Shown here: positions 33,777 to 47,483 of the stretch, piece after piece | Position numbering within the stretch: the first letter of the stretch is position 1 | Layout: every line of letters starts with the position of its first letter | Source of the DNA: Casuarina equisetifolia | Lineage: Eukaryota > Streptophyta > Magnoliopsida > Fagales > Casuarinaceae | DNA: 64,000 nt | Reading direction: 5' to 3' | Assembly (NCBI GenBank): GCA_028551475.1 | Contig: CM052356.1 | Span: forward strand, 19,247,884 to 19,311,883 | Translations under genes and position numbers: made by a program | Notes under the pieces: model-generated | The model's input: only the letters and a program-made list of their open reading frames with translations | Told to the model about the DNA's origin: nothing | Database searches by the model: none

Positions 33777-36700
33777 TGAACATTCAATCGTCTTTGATAG
33801 TATACTGTCTATCGACGAGGACACAGATCAGGTGCATAGAAACAAAATATCCACATGAAAACATATCCAAAATGTCATATAAATACCATTTTGATTGTGA
33901 ACAGGTTATGTAAAACTACTTCTATAAGACCTTTGAAAACCCAACAAGGTATACCAAGTATCAATCTCGAAAACCACTTATACAACGATTCTTCTATACT
34001 CTCTACATTAAAGCAGGTTGCAGTTACTATTTTGTTGGAACCAAATGTGTAATTTATGGCTTGAGTTACATATGCAGATTGGTTAGGGTTGTCTTAAGAA
34101 TCATTAGACTCAGAATTATAACACCATTTTATCCAAATTTGAAGACAATGTACTTGAATTTAATTATCGTATCAATCACTCATTCCATAACATACATATA
34201 CCCAGCTTAAACAAATGTGTTAAAAGAATTCTTTTTCTTTCAGCAAGCAGATTGGAGCTGATAATTCGTCTTGTGATTCTTAGTAACTCAGAAAACCCAT
34301 GGCCTGAATTCAGGATACCAAAAACAATGGAATCTGTCCGTTTAGGAGAATGTTAACCCACCTCATTGATTAAAGACCAACTGCCTATTTTGTTCTCTTT
34401 TCCTTCATGGAAAAATAAAGAGAAAATACTTATCCTTGTAAGATCGAGGGTTAATATTGTGGCCGCATGATTTCCTTGCGGGGACGACCAGATGTTTAGA
34501 TGGAGTCAATCTAAAAGCTATCCCAAGGCTCATAATTGGATTGAAGTTACTGTCAATTCAGCATACATGGAGTGTACAAATCAATGAAATAGCTTGGTGG
34601 AACAGGAACAAATCTTTCTCGACTGTCTAGCTATCGTTATCTGCAGATTATATAGCAGAGTGGTCTCCATTCTCAATCGAGTAAGGTTTTCTTTCTTAAT
34701 TTGCCTGCGGGGAAGGAAACACTTCTGTGCTTTGCTTTCACTAATTTGAATCTCTAGTGCAAAGCATAGACCGAGTGAAGTACTGTTTTCTTTGGCTCTC
34801 ATGCACGTTTTGTAGTCACAAAACCAGCCTTTGGCAGCTGAAATGATCAAGCGGAAACACAATGATGGGAAGTTTGCAGGGCAAAGTCCTTCGGCGTTAC
34901 TGCAGAATACGTACTCGGAAAGTATTTTCGATTTGCGGTTCAGAAATCCATTAATGCTCTCTTTCTTTTTTGGTGACCAGTCCTTTTCAATTTGATTAGT
35001 CTATCAAAATTAAGGTTGCAAGTAAAATCCAGTATTTTCTCCTCCGGAAAAAAAAAAAAAGTATTAGGTTTTACAAACTGTACTCTTATAGCTTTTCTAA
35101 GAAAAGCAAATAACCCGCTCAAATCAAATGGCTTTGTTTTCTCAACATAGGTTGCAGTTTTTGTATAAGAATTTATTTTTTTATTAAAATAAACTTATAA
35201 AAATAATATATTTAGACAATATATTACAATTCCTATTATTATTAATATATCCCTCAAAGCCAACGTGAACGATGGGACATGAGTCGAATGTAGCGGACTC
35301 TTGTAGGGCAACATCACCATCTGAACTTAAATTTTGATATTGTGTGAAAAAAAATTATTTCTTTCTTGAAATTAATTTATAAGTAAAAAATAATCCACCT
35401 CCTTAACAATCTTTGGTTATTGTTTTTCATAAATCGCTTTATTGAAACCAATGGCATCTACCCAAAGGGAAACCATATGCTGGTGAACCCAAATCAATCC
35501 CGAAGGACGATTCTCTCTAGTGTTTGTCTATGGAGTTTGTTTGTATCGCACAAGATGCAATATGGAGGGAAGAAGACTCTAGCGTCTTTGGTAAGAAATC
35601 AAATGACTATGATCATACATAAGATACCAAGACCACTGTCCCATTCGTTGTCTTGTCTTCTGGAATAAAGAGAGGAATCCTTCGACCTTAAACGACCGAA
35701 AACCGAGATCGTTTTCAGGGAGTCCTGCTCTGCAGAACCGGCTCCGAAAATGCTCATCTGCGTTGTATAGTATAATCTCATCATCTGAATGCTTATCTTC
35801 CAGAACGAACGAAGAAAGTCCATCGGATTCTGCTGAACTGTAATGCCGGTGACACCTTGTGGATGCTCAGGAAATGCACGTGGGACGTCATTTATAATGC
35901 AGCCAACTTGACAAATCCAGACCGAACTTTCCCTTTCTCTCTTCTTCTTTTATTTATCTATTTTGTCGATATTTCGTTTGTTTGACCAAGATTAATGTGC
36001 ACATGGGCATGAAGGGGCCCTGAGCTAACCGGCCACGAGACTACCCTGAAGTTCTTGACAGCCATGGGAACAGTTGGCTGTACCGAGCGTACGAAGAGAT
36101 GGGCAGTCTTGTCGGGCTCCATTCCTACAATCATTTTCTGTTCCTATTACTTTGCTATTTTCAGATCTCATTAAAAAACGTAATATCAAAACTTATAAGG
36201 TCAGTTTTGCTTCGAAATTGAATGGTAAATAATACAGGTTCCAATCCGTCATCACAAACAAATATGAATATACAGAGTGGTCATAAATTTCTTTCACAGC
36301 CTCCGATGGCCGTTCAGAAAGGGCGACTGCCTGCGTGAGCTGGCCTCATGCTGTGACTAAGCTGAGGCCGTCCAGAAGAAACACAAAGCCATCATTCGTT
36401 TACAATGGTTTGAGGTGCTTTTCATGTGTTTTGTATGCTCATTTGACATTCCATAAAAGGACCGACCATAAGCAACTCTCGAGGAAAATACTTTTCCTCT
36501 CTCTTCTCAACCGGAAAATAATTTCATGGGATGTATCAAAGTTGGAAATGTGTTAATATCTTAATTTCTAGTGAAGAAGGTGGATATGCCGAGGAATTTT
36601 CAAGTGCATTACGGAAACATGATGGACCCAAAACAAGTCCGTCTACTCCGACCCGTGCCTTTGAAAAGGTCCAAAAGTAGGACTCCGGAGAAAACGAATC

Positions 36701-38909
36701 TGAGCAGTCGTATTGTGGGTCAGAATGAGCTCACGCCAAAACGATGGGACTGTCCATAGCAGATACAAACAGTTAGTTGCCACTTCCATTACAAAACTGA
36801 AGTAAGCAATTATCGAGTCGTTTGTTTGCTGTTTTAGCTGCTGCGAAAAAGAAGGCATCGGCAGAGACAAAGAGAGGGAGATTTGGCCTTGACTTCCAAT
36901 TTGTGGCCTTGTATCGCTTTTATTCCTCACATTTATTGTTCCCGTTGTGTTGGAATTAAGTAATGGGTGGCTTTGCTTGAGGAAAGCTAAGGCCCGTGGA
37001 AGATAATGAACTGCCCTGGACCTTTGCGGTTGCAATGCTAAAGAAGGTGGTTTTCCTGGGCTCTAATCCCTGTGCTCTAAATCTGTGAGTTCCTCTACTC
37101 TTTTTGTTTTCTTGAATTGTAGCGCTGTCTTTTTGTTTCTTCAAGTTTTCGTCTTTGGGTTGGTTTTGCATACCCATCGCTACAACGTCTCTATTCGTCT
37201 TAGTTTCTAAGTATTTATATTATGGGGCCGTTTGGTAGCTGAGAAAATTTGGAGGAGCGAAATAAGAAGTCGGATTCTCAGAATGGTTGTGAGTTTGAGA
37301 GTGGATATGTACCAAGCCCTCTCATCAGTTCCTTTGTTTTCTCTCTGATCATATCGAAAGTTTCTGTCTTTTGTTAATGGGTTTCAGTAGCTACGGTTAA
37401 CTGTTTTCTGCTATACACTTGATTTTCTTCCTTACAGTTTTAACTAGATCTGAAACTACTCTCTTTCTCTTTCTGAAATCGGAAACTGACGTTTGTCTTA
37501 GTTACTCATGGAAATTATTTCTTGGACTTCTTGAAATAAATGCTACAGTTGTGGTTAGTAATGATGATTTGGATATTTTCCAGAACTTCGGAAAATGCAG
37601 TGCTAGAAGTTGCAAATTAGGTTAATTTTCGGGTAGCAAGTAAGTCTTCTCTTTTCATTAGGAAGATTAGTTGATTCTGTGAAATTATGAGTAGTTTGGA
37701 GTGGTGTATTCTTATCAAATATCTTCTGTGATAGGTCATGAAAAGTTACGGTTTTGTAGTGATAGATTTTTGGGTTCACTTTTTCACAAATTTATAAGTT
37801 TCTGGTTTAAAATTTTCATATGCCATCTCCAACTGGTATGAGTTGTTTCTTTGACTCTCTCTCTCTCGTCGGTCCCTGTCTCTCTCTCTCTCTCTCTCTC
37901 GCTCGCTCTCTCCCCCCCTCTCTCTCTCTTGCTTCTTCTTTCTGTTGTCTTTAAACAATTTGATGGTTACTAATTAGTTAAATGCAAGTCAACCCCTTTG
38001 ATGCAGATAGTTGTTAACATGTTGGCAACTCCGCAAATTCTTATATCATTTTATTTCAATTTCCCAAGGGATTGCTTAACTACAAACCTAATTGTTTTTT
38101 GACTGACCGAATTTAAATAGTAAGGGGGGAAAATATTAAGGCAATCATAACGTCATAGTAAAGTGAAGCCTACATGAAAGCAATCTTGAAGAAGGGGGTC
38201 CATCCAGTGATTGTTGAAAAGGACTGACGCCAAAGTGAAATTTTGACATTTTCCCTCAGTTTCTTGAACATTCCCTTCTTCCTTGATCTTAGCATAATTT
38301 CCGAACCTTGACTTATCTCATGATCTTTGCTTGCCTTTTATTACTGTCACTGATGTTTTTTGCCCCTAATAACTGCATTACACACTTATATCGATCTTCA
38401 CCTCCCCCTCATCGCTCTTGTAAAAGTATAAGTTAGTATTTAGCAATTAGTTATGTCCCCTGTTTTGGTTTCACTTTGAATTTGACATTTTAAGTTTTGC
38501 TTTCACTTCTATGGAGAGTAGATCTTCTTCCTGGTTGTTCCTCTTTTCTTTCTCCTCTGTAGCTGTTTAATGATATTCTTCTTAATCTAGGAAACACAAG
38601 TATGAAATATATTCATCATATGACATGCCTGTATTCTCATCATCTGATGAGAATAATAGCCTTTTTGAGTTTCATTGATAAGTGCTAATTATGAGAAAGA
38701 AACTCACATTATCTTGAAAAGTATAAAGAATTGATTTTACTTGTACTAGAGTTGTTGAATAGATTAAAAGAAATCCATAGCTAGAATCTCGAATAACTAT
38801 GCTCTTTTTGAAGTTGACTTCCTTTTTTTCTTATCTTGAATTGTTATTAATTTATCAAGTACCTTTAAGAAAACTGGGGTAATGCTTGTATCTTTGTACA
38901 TATCCGCAG
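33777..38909. other. Long intergenic region plus probable DeSI leader intron
   Basis: About 5 kb follow the JAC1 stop. No protein family was recognised in any frame; ORFs up to 130 aa (36643-37035 minus) look random. A leader intron of the next gene probably ends at TATCCGCAG (38901-38909). Its donor was not fixed; GTGAGT near 37086 is a candidate. Confidence 0.45.
37854..37929 (+). repeat. CT-rich microsatellite
   Basis: An imperfect (CT)n run of about 75 bases with GTCGGTCCCTG and C-rich interruptions, in the upstream region or leader intron of the DeSI-like gene. CT/GA tracts are common in plant promoters and leaders. Confidence 0.85.
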
Positions 38910-38952
38910 GTTGGAGACTGCAACTGACTGATTACTTTACCACTGAAGAGAC

Positions 38953-40804
38953 ATGAAGTTTGGATCCAAGAAAGGATGGAAATCCATTATGCCACTTTGT
39001 TTGAAAAGCAAATCAGCCACGAGGTTTTGTGTGTTTCCTAAGGTTAAATCAACTCGCTATGGTCCTGGCAGTGCACCAGTCTATCTCAATGTGTATGACT
39101 TGACACCCATGAATGGCTATGTTTATTGGGCAGGCCTTGGTATCTTTCATTCTGGTGTGGAAGGTAAGCTTAGGCACTTTTGACTTGATGCAACTTTTTT
39201 GATTTCTGCCTTTGTGTTTTCATTCAAGATGACTATTAGCTAGCATTATTTCAGCATGTACATTTATAAGATGGTAGCTGATTATAAGACATAAAACTTA
39301 GAAGCTGCAAAAGATCTCAAGATATGAATCTTGTTGAGAAACTATGAGGTCCAGAAACTATTTTGGATACTTATGGTTCTACTTGAAGGTGAGATTACAA
39401 ATTGTGGCGCGGGGGGGGAGAGGAATGATTGGAGTCCTGCTTGTCACTGAAAAAGTAGAAGTAACATATTAAAATTTAAGATTCTAAGTTAATATGATAC
39501 CCATAACCATTCATGAACATGATTTCATAAAATTTTATTGAATGAGGAATGCACTTCAACTACTGGTTGGAAAGGAATTTACAAAATTTGTAGGTAGTTC
39601 ATTTATCACTCTTGACATAATGAAAGTTCAGAAGACTAAATTCAAAAAATATAAAAAGGTTGAGATATGACGATTAGTCAGGAACTTGCACCATGGTTAT
39701 TTCCTCTCAGTCTTACAATGTGGCGGCTACTGGCTGCTCCATATCACCATTTTCCTACGTCATCCAAACTCATCTTGGAACCAAGAGAAGATATATAAGC
39801 TTTGTTCACTTGATGCAATGAGGTGAGGATCTAGATTAATTAGGGAAGTTATTGAACATCAGGGTAGTCAATAATTTTTAAAGCAAGTAGCACGTGAAAG
39901 CTGTCGTTTGGTGCATTCTCTGCAACTTACTACTTTTGGCTTACCAGATGAAGTGAACAATTTCATATACCCCCTACTGTATAGTTTATGGTGTAGAATA
40001 TGCATTTGGAGCTCATGACTACCCAACAAGTGGTGTGTTTGAGGTAGAACCTCGGCAGTGCCCGGGCTTCAAGTTCAGGAAGTCGATATTCATTGGGGAC
40101 ACATGCTTGGACCCAATTCAGGTGAGAGAATTCATGGAGCGCCAGTCAGCAGGCTACAATGGTGATACATATCACTTGATTGTCAAGAACTGCAATCATT
40201 TCTGCAAGGACGTATGTTACAAGCTGACAGGAAAAGAAATCCCAAAATGGGTAAATCGACTGGCTAAAATAGGTACTCTTTCCCTATTCCACTGCTTGAC
40301 ACTGGTATAATAATTGCTTATCTGTATTAGTTACACAATTCCCTCAGAGTTTTCATTAATAAGCATTTTGGATTCCGAAACTTGCTTCCCTTTTTGATTT
40401 CTGTCCCATAAATGGTTATGCCATCAGTCCAATCATAATGGAACTCTTTAAGTAAAAGATTTACTGGCTATCTTGCGGTTGCAAGTTACCGAGATTTCAA
40501 TCTAACACTTGATCGTCTTAGCTATTTCTTTTTCTTGATCATCTTTATCTACTTTTGGGTAGGTTCAGCATGCAACTCAGTTCTTCCTAAAGCACTCAAG
40601 GTCTCTGCTGCAAGGCATGATCCTAGTTATCAGCTGTACGAGAGTGAGAAGAGCAAGCTAAGAAGTGCATTTAATTGCCTGTCTTCTATCTCTCTGCGGC
40701 AAGAGCAATTGTCAACATCTTCCTTATTTCTACAATCGCCCCTGAAAGGCTGCTTACCATGGGAATTGAGAAGGTCTAACAATGGTTCCTTGAAAGAAAG
40801 GTGA
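38953..40804 (+). CDS. DeSI-like PPPDE-domain peptidase
   Basis: Member of the PPPDE/DeSI cysteine peptidase superfamily, linked to removal of SUMO or ubiquitin; activity of the plant subgroup is mostly predicted. Exons 38953-39163, 39985-40272 and 40563-40804 join in frame to 246 aa. The domain spans about residues 43-160: VYLNVYDLTPMN, then GLGIFHSG with catalytic His66, EYAFGAHDY, GFKFRKSI, and LIVKNCNHF with catalytic Cys140, and ends GKEIPKWVNRLAKIG. The Cys/His pair is intact. The C-terminal 80 residues are divergent and polar. Strongly resembles the Arabidopsis At4g17486 / At5g47310 group from memory. A splice acceptor at 38909 indicates a non-coding leader exon. The start MKFGSKKGWKS fits the family. 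Confidence 0.93.
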
Positions 40805-42626
40805 GAAATGACTGGGAGGTTGTGTTAACCATGGATGTTTCTAATACATTGACCAGCTTCGTTAGCTTGTAAAGGGGAAATTTGTTTTGTTCGCCCCCTG
40901 GAAGAAAACTTCTCAGTTCAGTAAATTTTGTGGGGCGATGCTTGCATCATTGTAGTGCTATGCTGCTGTCGAAACTACCGAGAAGATGTTATTCAGTACT
41001 TCGTAGACAGAAAAGGATCGGTATGTATATCAAAGCATTGCACCCCGTTAGTTGTAATTCCACTTCTTAATGTTTCCTTTTTCCTCTTTGGTATCGTCCT
41101 CACAAAATTCTCAGCAAGAACTTGCATTGACGAGTTTGTGTGATCCAGAAAACTTATGAGCAACGCAGTGCATCTACATCCAATTAAAAGAGGCTACTAT
41201 CCTCAGTTAAGAACTTGAGGAAAAGGAACCCTTTCGGATCCTAGTATTCTTTGTTAAAACATGTACCAAATCTGAAGAAAATCAATATTTTAAGGTTCTA
41301 ACAATTGGGAAATAGTGTTAGATAACGCCATCAAAAATACTGTCGAGTTCTAGATTTTAAGAAGACATTTTGTAAGATCATTTCTGTGGTAACCAAATGT
41401 GAAAAATGCATGAGCGAAAATTGATTGGAGAAACTGAATGTTGTGGAGAGCAAAATAATGATCTAATTCATTATCTCTTCTTATCAAATTTTCTTCTATA
41501 TGTTATAAGTCAAACTAGTGATATAGTTGTATTTTAGAAACACCTTGCACCAAAATTATGTATTTGGTTTGTTGGTATTTTCTGGTTAAACATGGTGTGG
41601 ATAAGTATATCTACATTGCAACATCTCATTTTGATATTCTTCTCACTCAATCTCCATTTTTTAACAACCTATTTTTAAAGAAAAAATAAAATTTTTAATG
41701 AAGTAATAAAAGTCATGTTTCAAGTATGGCATCATATTGCTTTTGGACTGATTTTTTTTCTTTATTTGATAGGGAAAGTGTTAAAAAAGATATAAAAATG
41801 GTTGTTAAACTACTTTAAGGTGTATATATATAATTTTTAATAATTGATTTTAAAACTACTTCAAATAATTATTAGTGGCAAAGTATCGAACAAAAGCATA
41901 CTTAACATATTTATATTTTCCACAGTGTTTTCAAAACCAAAAGGCGACAGATTCTCCTGCAACATATCCTACACTTTGACACGATAATGATTATAAGTTG
42001 GCCAATTCCACCAAGTGGGATCCAATGCATTTTGATTGATGGATATGGACAGGCGCAGAAGAGGGATCTTTTGCTGGGTCGGAATCAGATGCTTCATCCA
42101 TCGATCCGCCGTTGAAGGACGTGAAAGCAAATCGCATGATTGTCGGATTTTTGCCTGACACGTCTTTCTCTGTTCTCGACTTTAAAATCTTTTGCTGACG
42201 CAACCAAAAGGGCAAGTTCTCGTGAAGATACGGACGGGACTCCATTGGGACTCGAATCGATTCCCTCACAATTCCAGATTACTGCATGATAGGGTGACAT
42301 TGGGGCTACTATTTCAAGCAATGATGCTATTGTTTTAGCTGTGATGTTTATGTACTATTTCAGGCAATGATGCCATTGTTTTTATCCAAAGTACATGAAC
42401 ATCACAGCTTGCTTCAAGCTTTGAAGGGAGAAGTAAAATATAATTAGATTTTTTGAGAATAATATCCGTTCTAGATGTATAGCTCATTGAAGTCATCATA
42501 TAGTTTATTCAAAATATAAAATTTTTAAAACAAAAATTAAAAATTTCTTTCTTTAATATACTAAGAAACTTAAAGAGATCAAAAATACTTTAAAAAAATA
42601 GAAAATAGTATAGATAAGAACATATT
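40805..42626. other. Intergenic, with an inverted-repeat hairpin near its end
   Basis: DeSI 3' UTR, then AT-rich spacer without recognisable genes. A 30-bp imperfect direct repeat (starting CTACTATTTCAAGCAATG near 42306 and again near 42352) and a 20-bp inverted repeat (listed separately) are the only structured parts. Confidence 0.5.
42337..42409. repeat. 20-bp inverted repeat forming a hairpin
   Basis: AGCTGTGATGTTTATGTACT (42337-42356) and its near-exact complement AGTACATGAACATCACAGCT (42390-42409) pair at 19 of 20 positions around a 33-base loop. No target duplication or transposon ends were seen. Confidence 0.8.
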
Positions 42627-42940
42627 ATTAAAATCATACTTAACTAGTAAGGGCAAAATAATGATTTGTCTAGTTAATTACAAATTGTCAAAAGATATGT
42701 TGGCCACAAAATATCAAAAGATAACATTGGTTACAAAATATCAAAAGACATGAAGATTTTAAAAAGAAATTTAAGTTATCTTTTAATCACTCTAAATAGG
42801 TCAACAAATTGTACATCAAAATAATGTAATTTTAATATATTTCTCTCAAAGTTCTTCTCTTTGTTTTCACATATTATTTGTTTTTTCATAAAGCAATTTT
42901 ATCCATGAATTCTACAAGATTTAATGGAAATCCTTATTTC
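42627..42940 (+). repeat. LTR-like direct repeat, left copy
   Basis: Shares ATTAAAATCA at the start, TGATTTGTCTAGTTAATT, the repeated CAAAAGA...ACATTGGTTACAAAATAT block and ATATTTCTCTCAAAGTTCTT with 45330-45650. Identity is roughly three quarters by eye, with indels. Confidence 0.7.
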
Positions 42941-45329
42941 AGCTTAGTATCAATTTTGCTAATTGGTGAAAGCCACTTAGTTTTTTGATCCTTTTACAAT
43001 GTCCACAATGGCCTCTAACACTATGCATATCTACTTTGTCATGCTCACTCCAAATCAAGCTCACAACACTACTCATGCCTCACCCCTTACATCTTCAAGC
43101 AAGCTACTACCAAAAGTCAATTTTTTCAAATCTTTAAAAATTTTAAATTGTTTGTTAAAAATCAATTCTAAATGAAAAATAAAAATAATTCAATGTCATG
43201 GTGCTATTGAATTCACATCACAATCATTCAAAAAAAATTACTTATCTCAAATGGGCATTTTTTTAACATATATTAAGCTTGTATACTATATTTTAAAATG
43301 GATGTATATAAAAAAAAATATAGACATTTTACAAAAATTGGACTCTTAATACTACATCAAACTTAAGTACTTATTCAATATTAGAATTATGCAATCGAAA
43401 TTGCAGGTCATATTATAAATAGGCTTCCAAGCCCAATCATTGAAAAGTAAGCTTCTTGGGAAAAGCTATTTTACCAAAAACTTACCATTTCATACCTCAT
43501 AGTATTTGGTTGCTTGGTTTATTTATATCTATGCCCAAAAATATACATAAATTGCAAAATCGCTTTAATCATTTCTTCAATATCCAATGGACTATAAAAG
43601 CTATAATTACTCCTGTGCAAAAACAAAACATATGTATGTAGTAGCAAACACAATTTTTTATGAACATCAATTACCCTTTTAGCTAAGGTGAACAAAGAAA
43701 TGCTCTCCCTCTAAGAAGAGACTCACTTATTTAATTACCTACTTTTGTATCACCATTATCTACAACTCACATTGTTAGTCAAATACTAGTATCTTAACAT
43801 AATCCTTTTCCTCCAATAGGCCCATACGACACTATTTTAAGCCTATATCAATAGGTTTTGAATCACCCTTGGCCCATAATTATCAATGACATCCAATAAC
43901 AATTGGCCTTGGAGGTGGTGTCATTGCAATACATACTATAATGTGCAATCATACTTATGTCCTTACTAGTTCTATGTATAAATACATAGAACTACAAAAC
44001 TATACAAAGGTCTCAAAAGATCCAAATTGACACAAAGTACATGTAGAAGAAATATTGCCCTCTTTTAAAAAAAGAAGTGAAAAAAAAAACCTTTTGGTCT
44101 CTTTTTAAGGAAATAAGTTTTACACCTAAGAGATTACATTTTTTGAAATATGATAGCCTTGACTTTCTTTATAAGACCAAAGTTCTCAAATAATTTATTT
44201 TTGTGTAAGTCTATTTAGAAACTTTTAAATCCAAATTGGTGAGCTTTTATTTTTTGACATGATGCAATTTGGATGAATAAAAATGTGGTAACTCCTTTCC
44301 TAGTGCCTATTCGTGATATTATTATCTAAGATCAAGAGTCCTTGACTTGGTAAAAAGTCAAGGGGGCACCTCTATTGCCACAACGAATTAACCTGTCACT
44401 CATGTGTTAAATAATATATATCTTTGAGTGATCGGGTATGATATTCTTGCATTATTTATATGAGATAACATGCTTATCAAATCAACCACTCTATGAATAT
44501 CACTTTTCATGATATGCCCATAAAATACTTGAAAAGTTTGTTGCCCTAATTTTAGGCATTCGGCCTATGTGACTTGAATGAGTTAACTTCTAGATGAAAG
44601 CCAAATCAAATTGATTGATTATCAATATGGAAAACAAATGCTTGTAATTAGTTAGGATATAAGTTGTATATTAACAATTAATGTGATAATCTACTAAAAG
44701 AATAGTTGTTATTTGGTTACATGATAAACATTATGTTGTGTTTAAATACTATGTCATACTATAGCAACATGATGAAGAAAGACTACATCTATCTCCTGTC
44801 TTTTAATTTTGTCCGATGTATGACTTATATTTTATCTATGTAGCATTACTTTGTGTTTATAGAAAAGAGATTGACCCTTTCTAAAGATTTTAAAACCTAA
44901 TTGGCCAAAAATAAATTGGTTGCTTAGTCAAATACTTTGAGACTATTATAAAATATTTTTAACAATTAAATGCAAAGAGAGTAGTCAAACATTTCCTTGA
45001 ACGGATTGGTCGTAGTGGCCAAGGAACTGTCTGCATTTGTATCAATGTTGAGATTAGTCATTGGCTTGAAGGGTTGTCACGCAGAAATTGTCGGCCAATG
45101 TTATAACCTTAATCTATCACACCAAATGTAATTATCATAAATGGGCACTTAATGCCAAACGGAATTGTCGCGTGGAAAATACCCTTAGAACCAATTAGAA
45201 CCAATTAGAACCTTGCCATTATAGAAGTATATGCGCCAACCTCGGATGACCTGAGAAGGTGTGGCGCCCTTGGTGTGTGTAAGGCTTTTCCATAACGAGG
45301 CAAATTCGTACCAGTCGGCTTGTGGGGAT

Positions 45330-45650
45330 ATTAAAATCAAAATTAATTAATAGGGGCAACATGATGATTTGTCTAGTTAATTTCAAAAATGTCAAAAGAC
45401 ACATTAATTACAAATGTGTCAAAAGATACATTGGTTACAAAATATGAAAAGACATAACATTTCAAAAGTAAATTTAGATAATTTTTTTATCACTATAAAT
45501 AGCCAATCAATTGTGTTTCAAAATAATCTATATATTTCTCTCAAAGTTCTTCTCTTTGTTTTCAAGTATTATTTGATTTACATGAAGCAATTTATCCACA
45601 AATTTTACAAGATTTTATGAAAATCCTTGCTTTAATACTTCTAACACATG
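45330..45650 (+). repeat. LTR-like direct repeat, right copy
   Basis: Diverged copy of 42627-42940, with a TATAAATAG box at 45494-45502. A short 12-bp tandem (AATTAGAACC-based, 45181-45213) lies upstream, inside the presumed element. Confidence 0.7.
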
Positions 45651-47483
45651 TTTTACGACATTTTTGTCAGAACCCAGAATACGTTGTTTCTACTTTGGAT
45701 TTTATCCTATAATTTTAGGACCAATATTATAAGATGGTTGACAGAAATGGATTAGGGACTATCTATTCTTTTAGAGGAAAACTTCCTCTTTGCTCTCCTT
45801 CTAATAGCGCCAAATGGTGAAGAGCCTTTCAGTAAGTGTCTGTGAAAAGACACTTTATGAGTGCTTGAGAATAATGAAAGAGCTCCATCCTCTGCTCGTT
45901 CTTCTTAAAAAATAAACAATAGCGAACAGATACATGAAAAGAAACCTCCACCACAGGGCGGCCCTGCTACAAGCTACACAGAGAACATATTGCCCTGGTT
46001 TACTAATAGCTGCCAACTATGCTTCCTTTCCAATAAATGCTTGTCTGGCGTACGTTTTGGTCAGTGTACAAATCCTGCAAAATATAGGGCCCTTTCGGCT
46101 TCTCGTCTAAGACAGCCGGATTGGACAGTTTGGCCAACTTCACCAGTTCTCCCCTCACCGAGCTTCTCTTGAAAAGCACTCCTTGAGGCTTCCCTATCTC
46201 GTTTACAGTAACTCTCTTTATGTCAATGAAAGATTTTCCTCTCCCCTCATTGATTTTATCTTCCTTTTCTCTTCATTGTCTTTGTTCGGGAAGGATGGTC
46301 TTTTGTTTATAAACCACCATCCTCTGGTCCCTGTTTAACCTGCCCAACCGTCGTCCACCGAACACCATTGTTTTTGGGCATCGACAGCGCAAGAATGAAC
46401 GTCTCTTTTAGAGGCCCAAGCAACACATCTCCAACCCGTGGCTATACTCTTGGTAGATCGGGCCAGCTAAACCGACAATCCTTGTACGTCTAATCTTGGT
46501 CCATGTGCCAAGACACCAATTTTCACTTCCCCTATTCTTTCTCAAGGGAAAAGGGGGAACGACCTTCTCACGGACAGTTTTTTTCTCTGGTTACTTTTCC
46601 TATTCCGGACATTGGAATTCTGATTTAGAACGAAGAAAGAGGAGAGAAAAGGCAACAGTTGGTTTCTCAACTAAAATGGAAGATCTATAATCGGAAATTG
46701 AATTGTTTGTGGTAATAGTCATTAGGCTTGACAGATAAAAAAAACAAGAAATAGGCATCAGCCAATGAATTACAACAAAGAGGTGAAAGAATAACAGGGG
46801 CAATTTGTGCATTGCACGTATTCCTGCAAACCCCACTCAGCTCAACATTAAAGAAAAGAAGACATTGGATAACAAGCATCAGCAACAAGAAGCACCTAAG
46901 TAACCTCATAACGCCATTATCTTCTAAGATCTTCGAACATCAGAACGGCCTGATTAAAGTGCAGCTCTAGCCCAAAGCAGCATTCAAAAATTACAACTAA
47001 ATGTCAACTGATAGGACAATCAATTCTCATCGAAAACCACAGTTTTTAGAATAAAATTTCATTTCATTTTTCTAATGATTGAATTATACAACAAATATAC
47101 AGACGACGAGTCCCAATTAGCATTGGCAAAACAAACCTGCAGACACACGAAAGAAATGATTCAGATTTACAGATGCATAACCTGTCTTAGAAGGGTTTCA
47201 GGACTTAAATTAGAGTATGTGACCGGCACAAAAGCCCATATAGCTTATTGATGATGTAAGTATACGTTTATCCAAAGATATCCATTCAGCACATTAAAAC
47301 ACTATTTAACGGCTGTATTTTCTGTCAGAATGTTACAAGGCGATAACAGCACGCCAATGTCCATATCAATGGGTGAGTACACGCCCAGCTATGCCTGTGC
47401 ATTCATTCATGAGTAAAATACCAATTGAGGCTAAGAAACTCAACTGGGACAAGATATCATTTGGGAGCGAAGCCATGAAATTA
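45651..47483. other. Intergenic plus LPEAT1 3' UTR
   Basis: No gene was recognised from 45651 to about 47040; ORFs such as 46496-46690 have no family features. The 3' UTR of the minus-strand LPEAT1 gene occupies the right end. Confidence 0.5.

Larger units (their letters stand above)
42627..45650 (+). mobile_element. Possible degenerate LTR retroelement
   Basis: Two diverged direct repeats bound about 2.4 kb without recognisable coding sequence. Just after the left repeat, TTAGTATCA (42944-42952) resembles the initiator-Met primer site used by copia elements. The right repeat has a TATAAATAG box. A non-autonomous or internally decayed copia-type element is the best explanation; borders are approximate and no target duplication was found. 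Confidence 0.45.

Noticed and set aside
36571..37035. Possible gene in the JAC1-DeSI gap
   Set aside because: ORFs on both strands are short, mutually overlapping and match no family; at best part of a leader region.
43012..43170. Gag start of the 42.6-45.7 kb element (ATG 43012, MASNT...)
   Set aside because: The frame has no gag-like helices or knuckle and stops after about 53 codons, so coding content could not be supported.
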